A stretch of 64,000 nucleotides of DNA from CALMFG01 sp963666035 (GTDB lineage Bacteria; Bacillota; Clostridia; Christensenellales; CALMFG01), in contig CAXXJI010000008.1 in the NCBI GenBank assembly GCA_963666035.2, forward strand, positions 1-64,000, in the 5' to 3' direction. The number at the start of each line of letters is the position of its first letter. The first letter of the stretch is position 1. The position numbers and the translations under genes are program-made. Positions 7,254-16,958 of the stretch are shown piece after piece. Under the pieces are notes generated by a model, which worked only from the letters and a program-made list of their open reading frames with translations, did no database searches and was not told where the DNA came from.

Positions 7254-8965
7254 CCCAAACGCAATTCTGGCCTACTGGCAGGCAGATCCAAAACGGCCTT
7301 GTTGTTTGCGACAAGATTAGACGTGTCTATGCGTAAGCTGGTCAGTGACTTAAACAATAAAAGCAGTCGGTGTGGGTGTTCAGATCAAGCACGGGCTGAC
7401 CATGCCGTCGCATTCATAGAGAATTACTGCAAACATAGTAAAGGCGGCATTTGGAGGTGCGCCTTTTAAATTGGAGCTCTGGCAAAGGGCGTTTGATCTC
7501 AGGCTGCTGTTTGGGTTCGTGCATTACCAGACCGGGCGAGCGCAAATACCGTGAACTCATCCTGATTGTTGCGAGAAAAAACGGCAAGTCTACACTCGGC
7601 CGCGGCAATCGGGCTTTACATGATGGTGGCGGACGGCGAAGCTGGACCCGGAAGTTGTCAGTGTTGCGACCAAAAAAGACCAAGCGAAAATCATCTGGAA
7701 TGAATCCAGACGCAGATGGTCAAGAAATCGCCGGTGCTTAAAGAAACGCATCCGGGCGCTGGTCGCGGAACTGGTCAGTGACTTTAATGACGGCAGCTTT
7801 AAGTTCCGCTGTCCTAGTGATAGTAATACGCTGGACGGTTTGAACGTGCACTGCTCGCTCATCGACGAACTGCATGCTATCAAGGATAAGAACCTGTATA
7901 CGACGTTGTCATCGACGGGATGAGTGCGCGAAGGCAAAGCCCCTTGTCGGTCATCACGATCTACCGCGGGCACCTTACGCGAAGGTATCTATCGACATCA
8001 AGTACGACGAGTGTGAGCGTATCATTAACGGGTACGGCGATGAACACGGCTACCATGATGAGCGCGTCCTGCCCATCATTTATGAGTTGGACAAACGCGA
8101 GCGAGTGGATGGACCCGAAAGCCTGCATGGGTGCAAAGCGAACCCGGGGCTCGGAACCATCAAATCGCTGGACCAGTTAAAACAGAAGGTGATCAAAGCC
8201 AAAGCGGACAGCCTGCTGGTGAAGAACCTTGTCACTAAAGACTTCAACGTCCGAGAAACCGTGGGCGGGGCATGGCTGACCTTTGAGGAAGCCAACAACA
8301 CTGCGACATTCTTTGACATCGAAGCACTTAAAGCCGCGGTACGGGATCGGCGGGGTGGACCTGTCACAAAGCGTGGATTTAACGGCGGCGAAAGTGCTGT
8401 TCATGGTGCCGGGCGACGAGCATGTGTATTCAGCATCGGCATGTACTGGATACCCGAAGACCTGCTGGAGATCACGGTCGAAGGAAGATAAAATACCCTT
8501 ATGACCAGTGGTACCAGGCAAGGGCTATTTGACGGACCAGCCCGGGTAATAAGGTGCATTACTCATATGTGGTGAACTGGTTTAAAGAGGTGCGTGATGA
8601 TTATGATATTTACCTGCCGTGGATTGGCTATGACTCGTACTCTGCGGAATACTTTGTTGAGGAGATGCGCCTTGAGTTCGGCAAGTCGGTCATGATTCCG
8701 GTACCGCAGACCTTTCAAGGTGCTTAAGCTGCGCCGATGAAAGTCATGGGCGCTGACCTCGCGGCCAAGATCGTGAACTACAACAATAACCCGATTGATA
8801 AGTGGTGTCTGACGAATACCGCAATTCAGGAGGACCGACTACTTAATATCAAACCCTGCAAAACGCAGAACCGGCGACGGCGCCGGATTGACGGCGCGGC
8901 GGCCATGCTTGACGGGTATGTGGTTCATGCAGGAAAAGATGACGGAATACCAAAACCTGATATAG
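7240..8965 (+). pseudogene. Terminase large subunit, broken by many single-base indels
   Basis: Pieces in all three frames add up to one full-length TerL. The N-terminus is near 7240 (ERDNPNAILAYW), then FKLELWQRAF at about 7470, the Walker A stretch ARKNGKSTLG at about 7570, SDFNDGSFKFRCPSDSN at about 7780, a Walker B-like CSLIDELHA at about 7855, and C-terminal DGYVV/EKMTEYQNLI ending at TAG 8963-8965. The span of about 1.73 kb equals a normal 575-aa TerL with no large deletion; only small indels (at least six) break it. As sequenced it cannot make the ATPase/nuclease. Either the prophage is freshly inactivated or the stretch is poorly sequenced. Confidence 0.8.
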
Positions 8966-8975
8966 AGGAAAGCGC

Positions 8976-10199
8976 ATGGAAAAACGAAACCTGCTTACAA
9001 AAGATATTCGGAGCGAGTACGGCCCGAGAAGGTAAAGCAGTCCAGTCAGTTTAAGCTGATTAACTCATCCACCGGCCGGCACTATGCTTGGACCGGCGGT
9101 CTCATGGATAGTGATATTGTCAGGAGCTGTATCCGGCCGAAAGCCAACGCCAGTCGGGTAAGCTCACGGCTAAGCATTTGTTCGGCGAAGGTGAGACCAT
9201 GAAGATTAACCCGAAGCCCGGACGATCAAGAGCCTGCTGAATCGGCCAAATCCGTTCGAGAGCATGCAGGGACTTTTTGATGAAGACTGGTCTGGCAACG
9301 CGGGAGATTCAACCATAATGCGTTTGCATATAAGAAACTGTGACGGCTATGGGGAATATAGAAGGCGGTTTATGCCTTGTCCTATGCATGCGACTGACCT
9401 TATACAAGGTAGACGGCGAACTCTATATGTGAAGTTTCAAGTTTTCTCGCCGGGGAAACAGACGGTGGTGCCGTATGAGCCAGATTATTCACCTAAGAAA
9501 AGACTATGCGGTACGAATGACTTTTACGGCTCAGACGGTGATTAACACCCTGCAGTCCGGTCTTAGAGGTGACCGGAGCGGCCGACCGAAGTATTGTGAG
9601 CGCGGTCAATAACTCAAAGGATCATCCGCTGGTTATTGAAATACGGAACAGCGCTCCGAGACGATACTTTGAAAGAAAAGGCAAAAGCGTTTGTTGAAAC
9701 CTTTATGAATGTTGAGGACGGTGTGGGAGCCGCCGCGGTTGGGGCCGAAGTGGATGCCCAGCAGGTGGAGCCCAAGGACTATGTGCCTAATGCCGCGGTG
9801 ATGGACCGCGCTAAAGAGCGGCTGTATGACTATTTTGGGGTAAACAAAAATATCATACAAAACAGCTTTACTGAGAATCAGTGGCAGGCGTTTTATGAAC
9901 AGGAGATCGAACCGGTATCAAAACAGTTATCCGACGCATTTACCTATGCGTTTTTCACGGATAGAGAGCGGGGACTTGGGCACAGGATTGTGTTTGAAGC
10001 CTCGGCGCTGAACTTCGCCAATATGGGCACCAAGCTGAAGCTGGCCCAAGTGGTGGATAGAGGTTCAATGACACCGAACGAATGGCGGACCATTATGAAC
10101 ATGACGGCCATCAAAGGCGGGGATGAACCGATCAGAAGAAAGGACACGGGACTCGCGTCCGAGGAGGTAGACAAAGTCGATGACAAAGAAACCGAATGA
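8976..10199 (+). pseudogene. Portal protein (HK97 family), 5' half frameshifted
   Basis: ATG 8976 follows AGGAAAGC and opens MEKRNLL. Frame jumps then occur repeatedly up to about 9600 (recognisable pieces NSSTGRHYAW, SGKLTAKHLFGEGETM, SLLNRPNPFESM). From 9636 to 10199 the frame is clean and encodes the C-terminal 187 aa with FVETFMNVEDG, PNAAVMDRAKERLYDYFGVN and FTENQWQAFYEQEIEP, typical of HK97-type portals. The total span of 1224 bases fits a normal portal of about 407 aa. It overlaps the protease start at 10180. The portal is the dodecameric DNA channel of the capsid vertex. Confidence 0.75.
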
Positions 10200-10851
10200 A
10201 AACATCGAAGCCCTGCTGGAAAGAGGGATGCAGTTTAGGACCTGCATGGAAATGCGGGCGGCCGAGGGTGACCAAGGCGGCAAGATGATCGTGGAAGGCT
10301 ATGCCGTACGATTTGACAGGCCGACTGTGCTTTGGGAATACGACGGCGTTGAGTACAAAGAGCAGGTGGCGCGGGGCGCGTTTGAAGGTGCGGATTTGAC
10401 CGATGTCATTTTCAACTTCGACCATACCGGAAAGGTATTGGCGCGGACACGCAACCGCACGCTGGAAGTGATCGTGGACACGATTGGGCTTTTTATCCGG
10501 GCGGACTTGTCCGGTACCGAAGCGGGCCAGCAGCTGTACAAAGAAATCAAGGGTGGCTATGTGGACCGGATGAGTTTCGCATTCACCATCCGCGAGAGCA
10601 GTTATGACCGGGGAACGCATCTGTATACAATTGAGAAAATCAAGCGTGTGTTTGATGTTTCTGCAGTATCCATCCCGGCGTATGACGACACGGAAATATC
10701 GGCGCGAAATCTCTTTAAGGTGGAAATCGAAAAAGAGCTGGGTCAAGCGGAAGCTGACAAACTGTTCCGAAAAAGACTGTTGCTTAGAACAGAAATCATG
10801 ATGAAAGGAATTAAAGATCAATGGGAAGAGAAGCAATTGAAAAACGAATGA
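10180..10851 (+). CDS. HK97-type prohead protease (peptidase U35)
   Basis: The domain spans about residues 25-190: KMIVEGYAVRFDRPT, then the catalytic His82 in FNFDHTGKVLAR and Ser132 in YVDRMSFAF, and VFDVSAVSIPAYDDT. The Ser-His arrangement is that of the HK97 gp4 protease, which trims the capsid scaffold. The reading frame is intact, 223 aa. It overlaps the portal by 20 bases and the capsid gene by up to 31. Prophage 2 uses an unrelated ClpP-type protease at this position (61118), a sign of module exchange. Confidence 0.9.
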   Translation: MTKKPNENIEALLERGMQFRTCMEMRAAEGDQGGKMIVEGYAVRFDRPTVLWEYDGVEYKEQVARGAFEGADLTDVIFNFDHTGKVLARTRNRTLEVIVDTIGLFIRADLSGTEAGQQLYKEIKGGYVDRMSFAFTIRESSYDRGTHLYTIEKIKRVFDVSAVSIPAYDDTEISARNLFKVEIEKELGQAEADKLFRKRLLLRTEIMMKGIKDQWEEKQLKNE

Positions 10852-11990
10852 AGGAGATTAAGGCTCTGCTGGAAAGCGAGGAGGATATCAACCTTGACGA
10901 GCTGGAAACCGAGCTTCGCGGATTGGATGAAAAGCTGAAGCACATTGAGAAGCGTGCAAAAATCGCATCGGAAATCGTACTGGGCGGTCATACGACCGAG
11001 ATGATCGAAAAAAAGGAAGAGCGCGCGGCTGAGGTGGACGTGAAGGAAACCAAGGAGTACCGTAGTGCTTTCTTGAAAACTCTGTTGGGCAAACCGCTGA
11101 CTGAAATGGAAAAGCGGTCGATCACCAGCGCCGATTCTTCGGCGGGTGTGGCGATTCCGACCGAGACTTATGAAGTGTTCTTTGACAAGATGGTCAAGGT
11201 GGCACCCATGCTGTCCGAAATTACCTTACTAAGGGTACAGGGCAATGTGAACTTTGCGGTTCAGGGCAATCGTGCGGCGGCGGCGAAGCATACCGAGAAT
11301 GCTGCGGTGACGCCGTCCGAAGATACCTTTGTAAAGGTGGCGCTGGCTGGCTTTGAAATCATGAAGGTGCTTCGTATCTCGCAGACGGTCAAGACCATGT
11401 CCGTCAACGCGTTTGAGGACTGGCTGACCACCATGCTGGCCGAGGATGTTGCCGAGCAGATTGAAAACTACATCATCAATGGGTCCGGTACGGATGAACC
11501 TAAAGGGGTGGCAAAAGCCGCGACTTATACCGACGGCACCAACGCGGTTGAGTATACCAACGCTGGCATTATCACCTATGATGAGATTCAGGAAATGATC
11601 GGCTATCTGCCCGCGCGGTATGACAAAAAGGCAAAGTTCCTTTGCAACAAGAAGTTTTTGTTTAACCAGTTGGCCAAAATCAAGGATGACCAGAAGCGGC
11701 CGATCTTTGTGCCGAATATGAACCAGTCGGTACCGCAGAATGTGATGGGCTATGACATCATCATCTCGGACAAAGTGCCGAACGGCGAAGCATACCTTGG
11801 TGACTTTACCAAGATCGTGGGTAACCTGTCTCAGGATGTGAAAGTAGATAGCTCCACCGAGAGCGGATTCTTGAACAACTCCATCGACTTTAGGGGTACG
11901 GCGCTGTTTGACTGTGATATCGCACTGAGCGGATGCGTTTATCAAAATCAGCGAAGCCGAAGCGGCGTAAAGAGAATTAAGAATAGATAA
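10821..11990 (+). CDS. HK97-fold major capsid protein; tail end frameshifted
   Basis: The first 70 residues are a charged coiled-coil delta/scaffold domain, followed by the HK97 capsid core (SAFLKTLLGKPLTEMEKRS, GVAIPTETYEVFFDKM, IENYIINGSGTDEPKGV, NVMGYDIIISDKVPNGEA). The last residues as sequenced (CVYQNQRSRSGVKRIKNR) do not fit. One base change near 11932 gives DAFIKISEAEAA ending at TAA 11968-11970, the usual capsid ending. I list the frame as sequenced. The start could be ATG 10821 or ATG 10848, the latter overlapping the protease stop as ATGA. A terminator follows directly. Confidence 0.88.
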   Translation: MGREAIEKRMKEIKALLESEEDINLDELETELRGLDEKLKHIEKRAKIASEIVLGGHTTEMIEKKEERAAEVDVKETKEYRSAFLKTLLGKPLTEMEKRSITSADSSAGVAIPTETYEVFFDKMVKVAPMLSEITLLRVQGNVNFAVQGNRAAAAKHTENAAVTPSEDTFVKVALAGFEIMKVLRISQTVKTMSVNAFEDWLTTMLAEDVAEQIENYIINGSGTDEPKGVAKAATYTDGTNAVEYTNAGIITYDEIQEMIGYLPARYDKKAKFLCNKKFLFNQLAKIKDDQKRPIFVPNMNQSVPQNVMGYDIIISDKVPNGEAYLGDFTKIVGNLSQDVKVDSSTESGFLNNSIDFRGTALFDCDIALSGCVYQNQRSRSGVKRIKNR

Positions 11991-12016
11991 GAGGGCGCAT
12001 CTTAGCGCCCTCTTTT
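11991..12016 (+). terminator. Intrinsic terminator after capsid gene
   Basis: A perfect 8-bp stem (GAGGGCGC 11991-11998 with GCGCCCTC 12005-12012), 6-base loop, then TTTT. It could lower transcription of head-completion and tail genes relative to the capsid gene. Confidence 0.85.
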
Positions 12017-12035
12017 CAATGAAAGGAGGAAAGCA

Positions 12036-12248
12036 ATGGCTAAAGGAAAACAAGAACACGGAAGCAACCGAAGACCTTTCAGATGAAAGACGTCACCGAA
12101 GTGAAGCGCACGGGTGATGTGATTATCTTTCAAGGTTAATAAGCCGGTACCAATGAAGCGGTTCCAGCTGATTGACGCGATGGTCAGAGACCAGATGGAA
12201 AAGAGCGGGCTTAAGATTGTGCTGATGCCGTGCTCCTGCGACCTGTAG
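12036..12248 (+). pseudogene. Small head protein (counterpart of 63039-63284), frameshifted
   Basis: ATG 12036 has a strong AAAGGAGGAAAGC site. Pieces in different frames read MAKGKQ, EATEDLSD, MKDVTEVKRTGDVIIF and then MKRFQLIDAMVRDQMEKSGLKIVLMPCSCDL to TAG 12246-12248. Together they make a protein of about 70 aa between capsid and head-tail connector, the same place as the 81-aa protein of prophage 2. Function unknown, probably a minor head component. At least two indels. Confidence 0.5.
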
Positions 12249-12255
12249 AAGAAAA

Positions 12256-12561
12256 ATGATCATCACGTTAGCAGAAGCGAAAACAGCTAGTTAAAGGTCG
12301 AGACAGAGACTGTGGATGACTACGCTGATCATACATGGAGATACTGCGGCGGCTGAAATGTTTATGTTGAGATGCGTTACGGGCAAGAAATTTGATGAGC
12401 ACCAACGCGCTCGCCAAAGATCTTTGTGCCTGATGCTGGTGCAGGACATGTACGACAGCCGGACACTGATGGCCACGGGAGAGACTGACAAAACTGAGCA
12501 GTCACTGCCAATGCCATTATTACGCAGTTGAAAGGCTGTGATAAGGAGATGCAACGAGTGA
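12256..12561 (+). pseudogene. Head-tail connector (gp6-like), frameshifted
   Basis: The start MIITLAEAKT matches MALVTLAEAKAYLKIE of the intact prophage 2 connector (63284). Later, ALAKDLCLMLVQDMYDSRTLMATGE matches LAKLYCLMLTQHLYDNRTLVVTGN. The parts lie in different frames with at least three small indels. The expected end is TGA 12559-12561, overlapping the next GTG. This protein forms a ring under the portal in HK97-like phages. Confidence 0.7.
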
Positions 12562-12932
12562 AGAAACTTAATCCGGGTGAGTTTAAACGAAACGGGTATC
12601 GGTCTACAAAGCCGGACCCGGAATCAAGTGACGGCGCCGGCGGACAGCTGAAGATGACTGGGCCACTAAAGGCCGGCTGGATTAAGGTATGCGATCTTTG
12701 GGCCATCGATACGTCCCGGCAGTGCGAACGTGCGGTGACCTTTGCCGGACAGATGGGCAGGTGGAGAGTTACGCACACGGTTCTAATGCGCGGTACCGGG
12801 ATGATATCAAGTGAGATCAGTAGGCTGTTGATTATTAGCGGCCGGAAGTCTGGATATTCAAGCACCATCCGCAATTTTGACGAAGTCAGACACAGCTATT
12901 TGCAGCTGATGTGCTTTGAAAGGAAACCATAA
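12558..12932 (+). pseudogene. Head closure protein (SPP1 gp16/HK97 gp7 type), frameshifted
   Basis: The end pieces are clear: KKLNPGEFKR at the N-terminus, and VTHTVLMR with IRNFDEVRHSYLQLMC at the C-terminus. They match KINPGSLNKR, ITHTVLIR and IRNFDEENQYLQLMC of the prophage 2 protein at 63568. The middle is out of frame (DLWATIVPVSANV appears in another frame), so several indels are present although the overall length is right. GTG 12558 overlaps the connector stop, and TAATG links to the next gene. Confidence 0.7.
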
Positions 12933-13360
12933 TGGGATACAGTAAGAAAACCGTCACCGTTGAGGGTGATGGATGTCAGACAATCAAGAAGCTCATCATG
13001 TACAACGAGGCATTTTATCAGACTGCCATTAAGATGATCAGCGAGAATGCGGCGCAAGCATTGTTGAGAACGTCGGGCAAGCAGGATGCCCCGGTCGGCA
13101 GGACAGGGTAACCTTCGTAAATCCATCAAACGAAAGAAAGTGGATGTTGACCGGGTGGCCTATACAGTCATGCCGAGAGTTTGCTAAAGGGCGGACGTCA
13201 CCGGCATTTGGTCGCCTACGGTACAGCGCCGCGAAAGCAGAAGAAGTCAGGAAGAAGCACCGGCGTGATGCCGGATCAAACGACTTCATGGCCGGCGCGG
13301 AGAAAGCAGCGGCAAAGCCGTACTTTGAACACATCAATGAAAGCGGAGGCGGAGCGTGAT
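12932..13360 (+). pseudogene. HK97 gp10-like minor head/tail protein, frameshifted
   Basis: ATG 12932 opens MGYSKKTVTVEGD. After about 13110 the frame breaks, and pieces SLLKGGRHRHLVAYGTAPRK and SNDFMAGAEKAAAKPYFEHI follow to TGA 13358-13360. The H-LVAYG...R...G....PF motif order is that of the HK97 gp10 family (tail completion). The span of 143 codons is normal. The prophage 2 homologue begins at 63918. Confidence 0.7.
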
Positions 13361-13716
13361 GTCTATATTTGATTTACAGAAAAAGATTTATACAGCCCTG
13401 AACGTCACAGCCACTGACGGAAACGGCCGGGGTATATGACTTCATTCCGGAAACCGCCGAGATGCCCTATGTGGTGATCGGCGATGATAAAGCGGAGAAA
13501 TGGAACACCAAAACCAGCGAAGGATGGAAAGTGACATCGACTATTCACGTTTGGGGCGAAGAGCGGAGTATGCGCACCGTGAAACAGGTTTTGGAGATCG
13601 TTGAAACGCTGCTGTCCGTGGATTTGGGCGAGTTTAAATTCAAAGGCGTATCACTGATTTCTACGGTACGCTTTGATGTGGATTTTGTGCATGGCACGAT
13701 TGAAGTTAAGTTATGA
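13359..13716 (+). pseudogene. Tail completion protein, DUF3168 family, one frameshift
   Basis: ATG 13359 overlaps the previous TGA. MSIFDLQKKIYTALNVTATD runs to a stop at about 13438. One base change near 13420 joins AGVYDFIPETAEMPYVVIGDD and the clean remainder (VTSTIHVWGEERSMRTVKQVLEIV, SLISTVRFDVDFVHGTIEVKL). Start, centre and end fit DUF3168 tail-terminator proteins of about 118 aa. Confidence 0.75.
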
Positions 13717-13732
13717 AGTGGAGGAAGATTAA

Positions 13733-14129
13733 ATGGCAAAAGTGAAAGGTGTGGATGTCTCTGATTAAGATCGGCACGACCACGGTGGGCGGCCAGCGCG
13801 GCGCGACACTGAATATCGCCGCAGATACCATTGATGTCACCACCAAGGATTCAAACGGCTGGAAGGAAAACGAAGCGGGCTTTAAGGAGTGGTCGCATGG
13901 ACTTTGACGGCCTTTGGGTGGTGGATGATGAAGGCCTTGCGGCTATCCGAAGCGCGATTTTAAACGGCACTGCTGTTGATGCGGTGATGTCGATGCCAAA
14001 CGGTGATACCTATGGCGGTTCGGCACTGGTGACCGAGTTCCCGATTGAAGCGCCTTATGATGACAACGTGACCTATTCGGGTTCGTTGACCGGGACGGGT
14101 GCGAATTGACTTATACGGACGCGGCTTAA
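13733..14129 (+). pseudogene. Major tail tube protein (TP901-1 type), frameshifted
   Basis: ATG 13733 behind GGAGGAAG opens MAKVKGVDVSD. A one-base loss near 13768 gives an early TAA; the correct frame reads LIKIGTTTVGGQRGATLNIAADTIDVTTKD and continues with FDGLWVVDDEGLAAIRSAILNG. The end is TYTDAA, TAA 14127-14129, after another indel near 14107. The 'ggqr.atl....d.id.ttkd' start is the hallmark of the phage major tail protein 2 family, which forms the tail tube. Confidence 0.8.
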
Positions 14130-14146
14130 AGAAGGAGGATATATAG

Positions 14147-14775
14147 ATGTCTCAAATGCAATGGGTACCCGTGAACAGGCGGATAAACAGAGGCGTTTGC
14201 GTTTCGATACCAACGCCTTTTGTATGCTGGAAGAGATCACCGGGAAGACGGTTACCGAGCGTGGCAATGACAAATCAGGTATTCCGGAAGTTCGGGCGAT
14301 GCTGTACTGCGGTCTGTATTGGGATGACGACCAGAATTGACACTGGAAAAGACCGGCGAAATCATGGACGTGGTCATGCGCGAAGATCGGCTGGAAGAGT
14401 TGACCGATAGTATCGGCAAAGCCATGGACTTGGCGATGGGTACGACCTCTAAGAAAGCGATATCAAAAAAAAAGAAAAAGCGTCGGCGTTAGATTTTGAA
14501 AATGCATATAAGTTCTACACGGGTGTGATCGGACTCTCACAGAAAGAGTTTTACGAGAGCACCCCGGCAGAACTTCACATGTTGGCAGAGGGCAAGATCG
14601 AAGCGATGAAACAGAATGCCGAGCTGTCGGCCTATGTGACGAGCGTCGGAGTCAACAACGTTTTAAACAAGAAAAAATAAAGCTGTGGGATAAGGGAAGA
14701 GAAGAAACAAAAACCAGCACGATGGAGCGTCGGGAAGCCGATCTAAACTACTTAACCGATAAACTGGGAGGATAA
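14147..14775 (+). pseudogene. Tail assembly chaperones G and GT (programmed -1 frameshift), with extra indels
   Basis: Start ATG 14147 follows GAAGGAGG. After a small indel near the start, GTREQADKQRRLRFDTNAFCMLEEITGK continues; another indel near 14335 precedes LTLEKTGEIMDVVMRED. The G product ends at TAG 14490-14492. At the A9 run (14465-14473) a -1 slip yields the T extension EKASALDFENAYKFYTGVIG, ending at 14680 as sequenced or at TAA 14773-14775 after one more indel (KLWDKGREETKTS, then EADLNYLTDKLGG). The G/GT pair chaperones the tape measure during tail assembly. Confidence 0.75.
14465..14473 (+). promoter_or_regulatory. Slippery A9 site for -1 frameshifting (gpG/gpGT)
   Basis: Nine consecutive A followed by G, 17 bases before the G stop codon, between overlapping G (zero frame) and T (-1 frame) reading frames. 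The position just ahead of the tape measure gene is where siphoviruses use programmed frameshifting. Being a homopolymer it is also a place where sequencing errors are likely. Confidence 0.7.
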
Positions 14776-14798
14776 AGCGCTTAAGAGGCGCTTTTTTT
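14774..14798 (+). terminator. Intrinsic terminator before tape measure gene
   Basis: AAAGCGC (14774-14780) pairs with GCGCTTT (14788-14794) around a 7-base loop and is followed by T's to 14798. It overlaps the likely stop of the GT product and lies 6 bases ahead of the tape measure ATG. Confidence 0.75.
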
Positions 14799-14803
14799 AA
14801 TAC

Positions 14804-16958
14804 ATGGCGTTACTGATTAAAATTGGCGCGAGTTTAAGAGACTTTGACCGGCAGATGCGCCGGGCGACCAAGGACATTCAATATATCGCGAATAAGTTCA
14901 CCACTGCGGGGTCTGTACTGACACGCGGGCTGACCGTGCCCTTGGTGGGCTTGGCGGTGGCCGCCGGTAAGGTCGGTATGGACTTTGAAACCCAGATGCT
15001 GAGGGTACAGGCGATCAGCGGCGCGACCGGGGACGAACTGCAGGCGCTGGAAGACAAAGCACGAGAACTTGGCGCATCTACCATGTACAGTGCAACGCAG
15101 GCGGCCGAGGGTTTGGAGAACTATGCCCGCGCTGGTTTTAGCGTATCTGAAAGTTTGGATGCACTTGAACCATCAGTTAATCTGGCGATTGCAACCGGTT
15201 CGGAACTGGCGGCAGTCACTGACATCATGGCAGGTGCTATTCGCGGGTTCGGCATGGAGGCAAAAGATGCGGCAAAAGTAGCAGACTTGTTGGCATCCAC
15301 AGCATCAAGCACCAATACAAATATTGAAGACTTGGGTGAAGCGTTTAGTTACGTTGCACCCGTCGCGGCAGCCGCAGGCTACACGATGGAAGATGTAGCC
15401 GAAGCATTGGGATTGATGGCTCAAGCCAATATTGATGCGAGTTCTGCAGGCACGGCACTTCGAACTGCATTAACGAATTTAGCCAGCCCAACTGCAACAG
15501 CAAAGAAAAAGTTATCTGAACTTGGCGTCGAGATTGCGGACACTGAAGGCAACATGTTGCCGCTGGATGATGTGATTGGTCAACTTCGCACATCATTTAA
15601 AGGTCTATCTGAACAGGAACAGATTCAAGCGGCGACATCTATATTTGGCAAGCGTGCAATGAGCGGCATGTTGGCGGTGATCAATGCGACTGAAGATGAT
15701 ATTACCAAGCTGGCTGATGCAACAACCAATTATAACGGCACCGTCAAAGAACAGGCCGATATCATGCAGAGCGGGGCCAAAGGCGGCTGGATGCGCCTAA
15801 AGTCGGCCGCAGAAGAATTGGCCATTTCCTTTTCCGAGGTGCTCTTGCCTGCGTTTAATAAGCTGGATCGCCAAGGTACAGACCATGGTGGATTGGCTGA
15901 ATGCCTTATCGCCTGCGCAGAAGGAAACGATGGTTAAGTTCTTGGGCATCGCCGCGGCGCTAGGGCCAGTACTGTTATTACTGGTCGGCAAGGGGATTGT
16001 CCATATTCGGAAAATTACAGGGATATGTTCACGGCGGTTATCATCCGGCGTGTCAGCATATTCAGCGGTCTGGTGAGCGCATTCTCGGCCATGGCTATTG
16101 CCTATCATTGGCATTATTGCCGCGGTGGCGGCACTGATCGCTGTGTTTGTTTATCTTTTCAAGACCAATGAAGCGTTTCGTACCAAAGTGATGGAGATTT
16201 GGGCACAGATACAGGAGATGTTCAGCGCGGCATTTGAGTTTATCAAAGCCCTGCTGACAGCGCTGGGTCAGCTGTTTACGTGGCTATGGCAGAACAATTT
16301 TGCAAACGTGCAAGGTATTATTCAGGCAGGCTGGCAGTATATCACCGAAATCTTCTCGTTTGCGATTCAGTTGATTACCGACATCTTCAAGGTATTCACC
16401 GCACTTCTGCAGGGCGATTGGCAGGGGGCATTGCAGGCGCTGATTACGCTGGGACAAAACCTATGGAACAGCCTGAAAACCCTGTTTAAGGCGGGCATCA
16501 ACCTTGTTCTTAACCTCTTTAGTACCAATCTTGAAGAATTGGTGGCCAGAGTGAAAGACCGGATCGATCAAATCAAACAAACCTTTGAAGATTTAAAGGC
16601 GAAGATTAAAGCGATCATTGACCGGATCACCGCCATTTGGAAAGGATTTAAACTGCCGACGTTTACACTGAAGATGGCAGTCAAGACCTTCCTTGGCAAA
16701 ACGATCACCTTCCCGACCGGGTTTAGCATCAACTGGCACGCAGAGGGCGGTATCTTTACACGGCCGACCATACTCGGCGGTCACGGTTTTGGTGATAATC
16801 CGGGCGGCAAGGAAGCGATTTTGCCACTGAATCGATTGCCGGGATTGCTGGGATTGGATAACAACCCAAAGAACATCATTCAGATCATACTGGACGGCAA
16901 AGTCATTGAAGAGTGGGTGGACGGTGTCTTAGGCAAGCGCGTTTATGGAGGCTATTAG
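14804..16958 (+). pseudogene. Tail tape measure protein, frameshifted near 15870-16095
   Basis: Residues 1-350 (14804-15870) are intact and typical: a mixed helical N-terminus, GLTVPLVGLAVAAGKVGMDFETQM, repeated Ala-rich helices, TALTNLASPTATAKKKL (PhageMin_Tail domain). Then frame changes pass through MVDWLNALSPAQKETMVKFLGIAAALGPVLLL (15885) to a clean last part from 16098 with membrane-spanning helices (IIGIIAAVAALIAVFVYLF) and amphipathic stretches to TAG at 16956-16958. The full span would encode about 718 aa. Tape measure length sets tail length, here a moderately short siphovirus tail. Confidence 0.85.
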
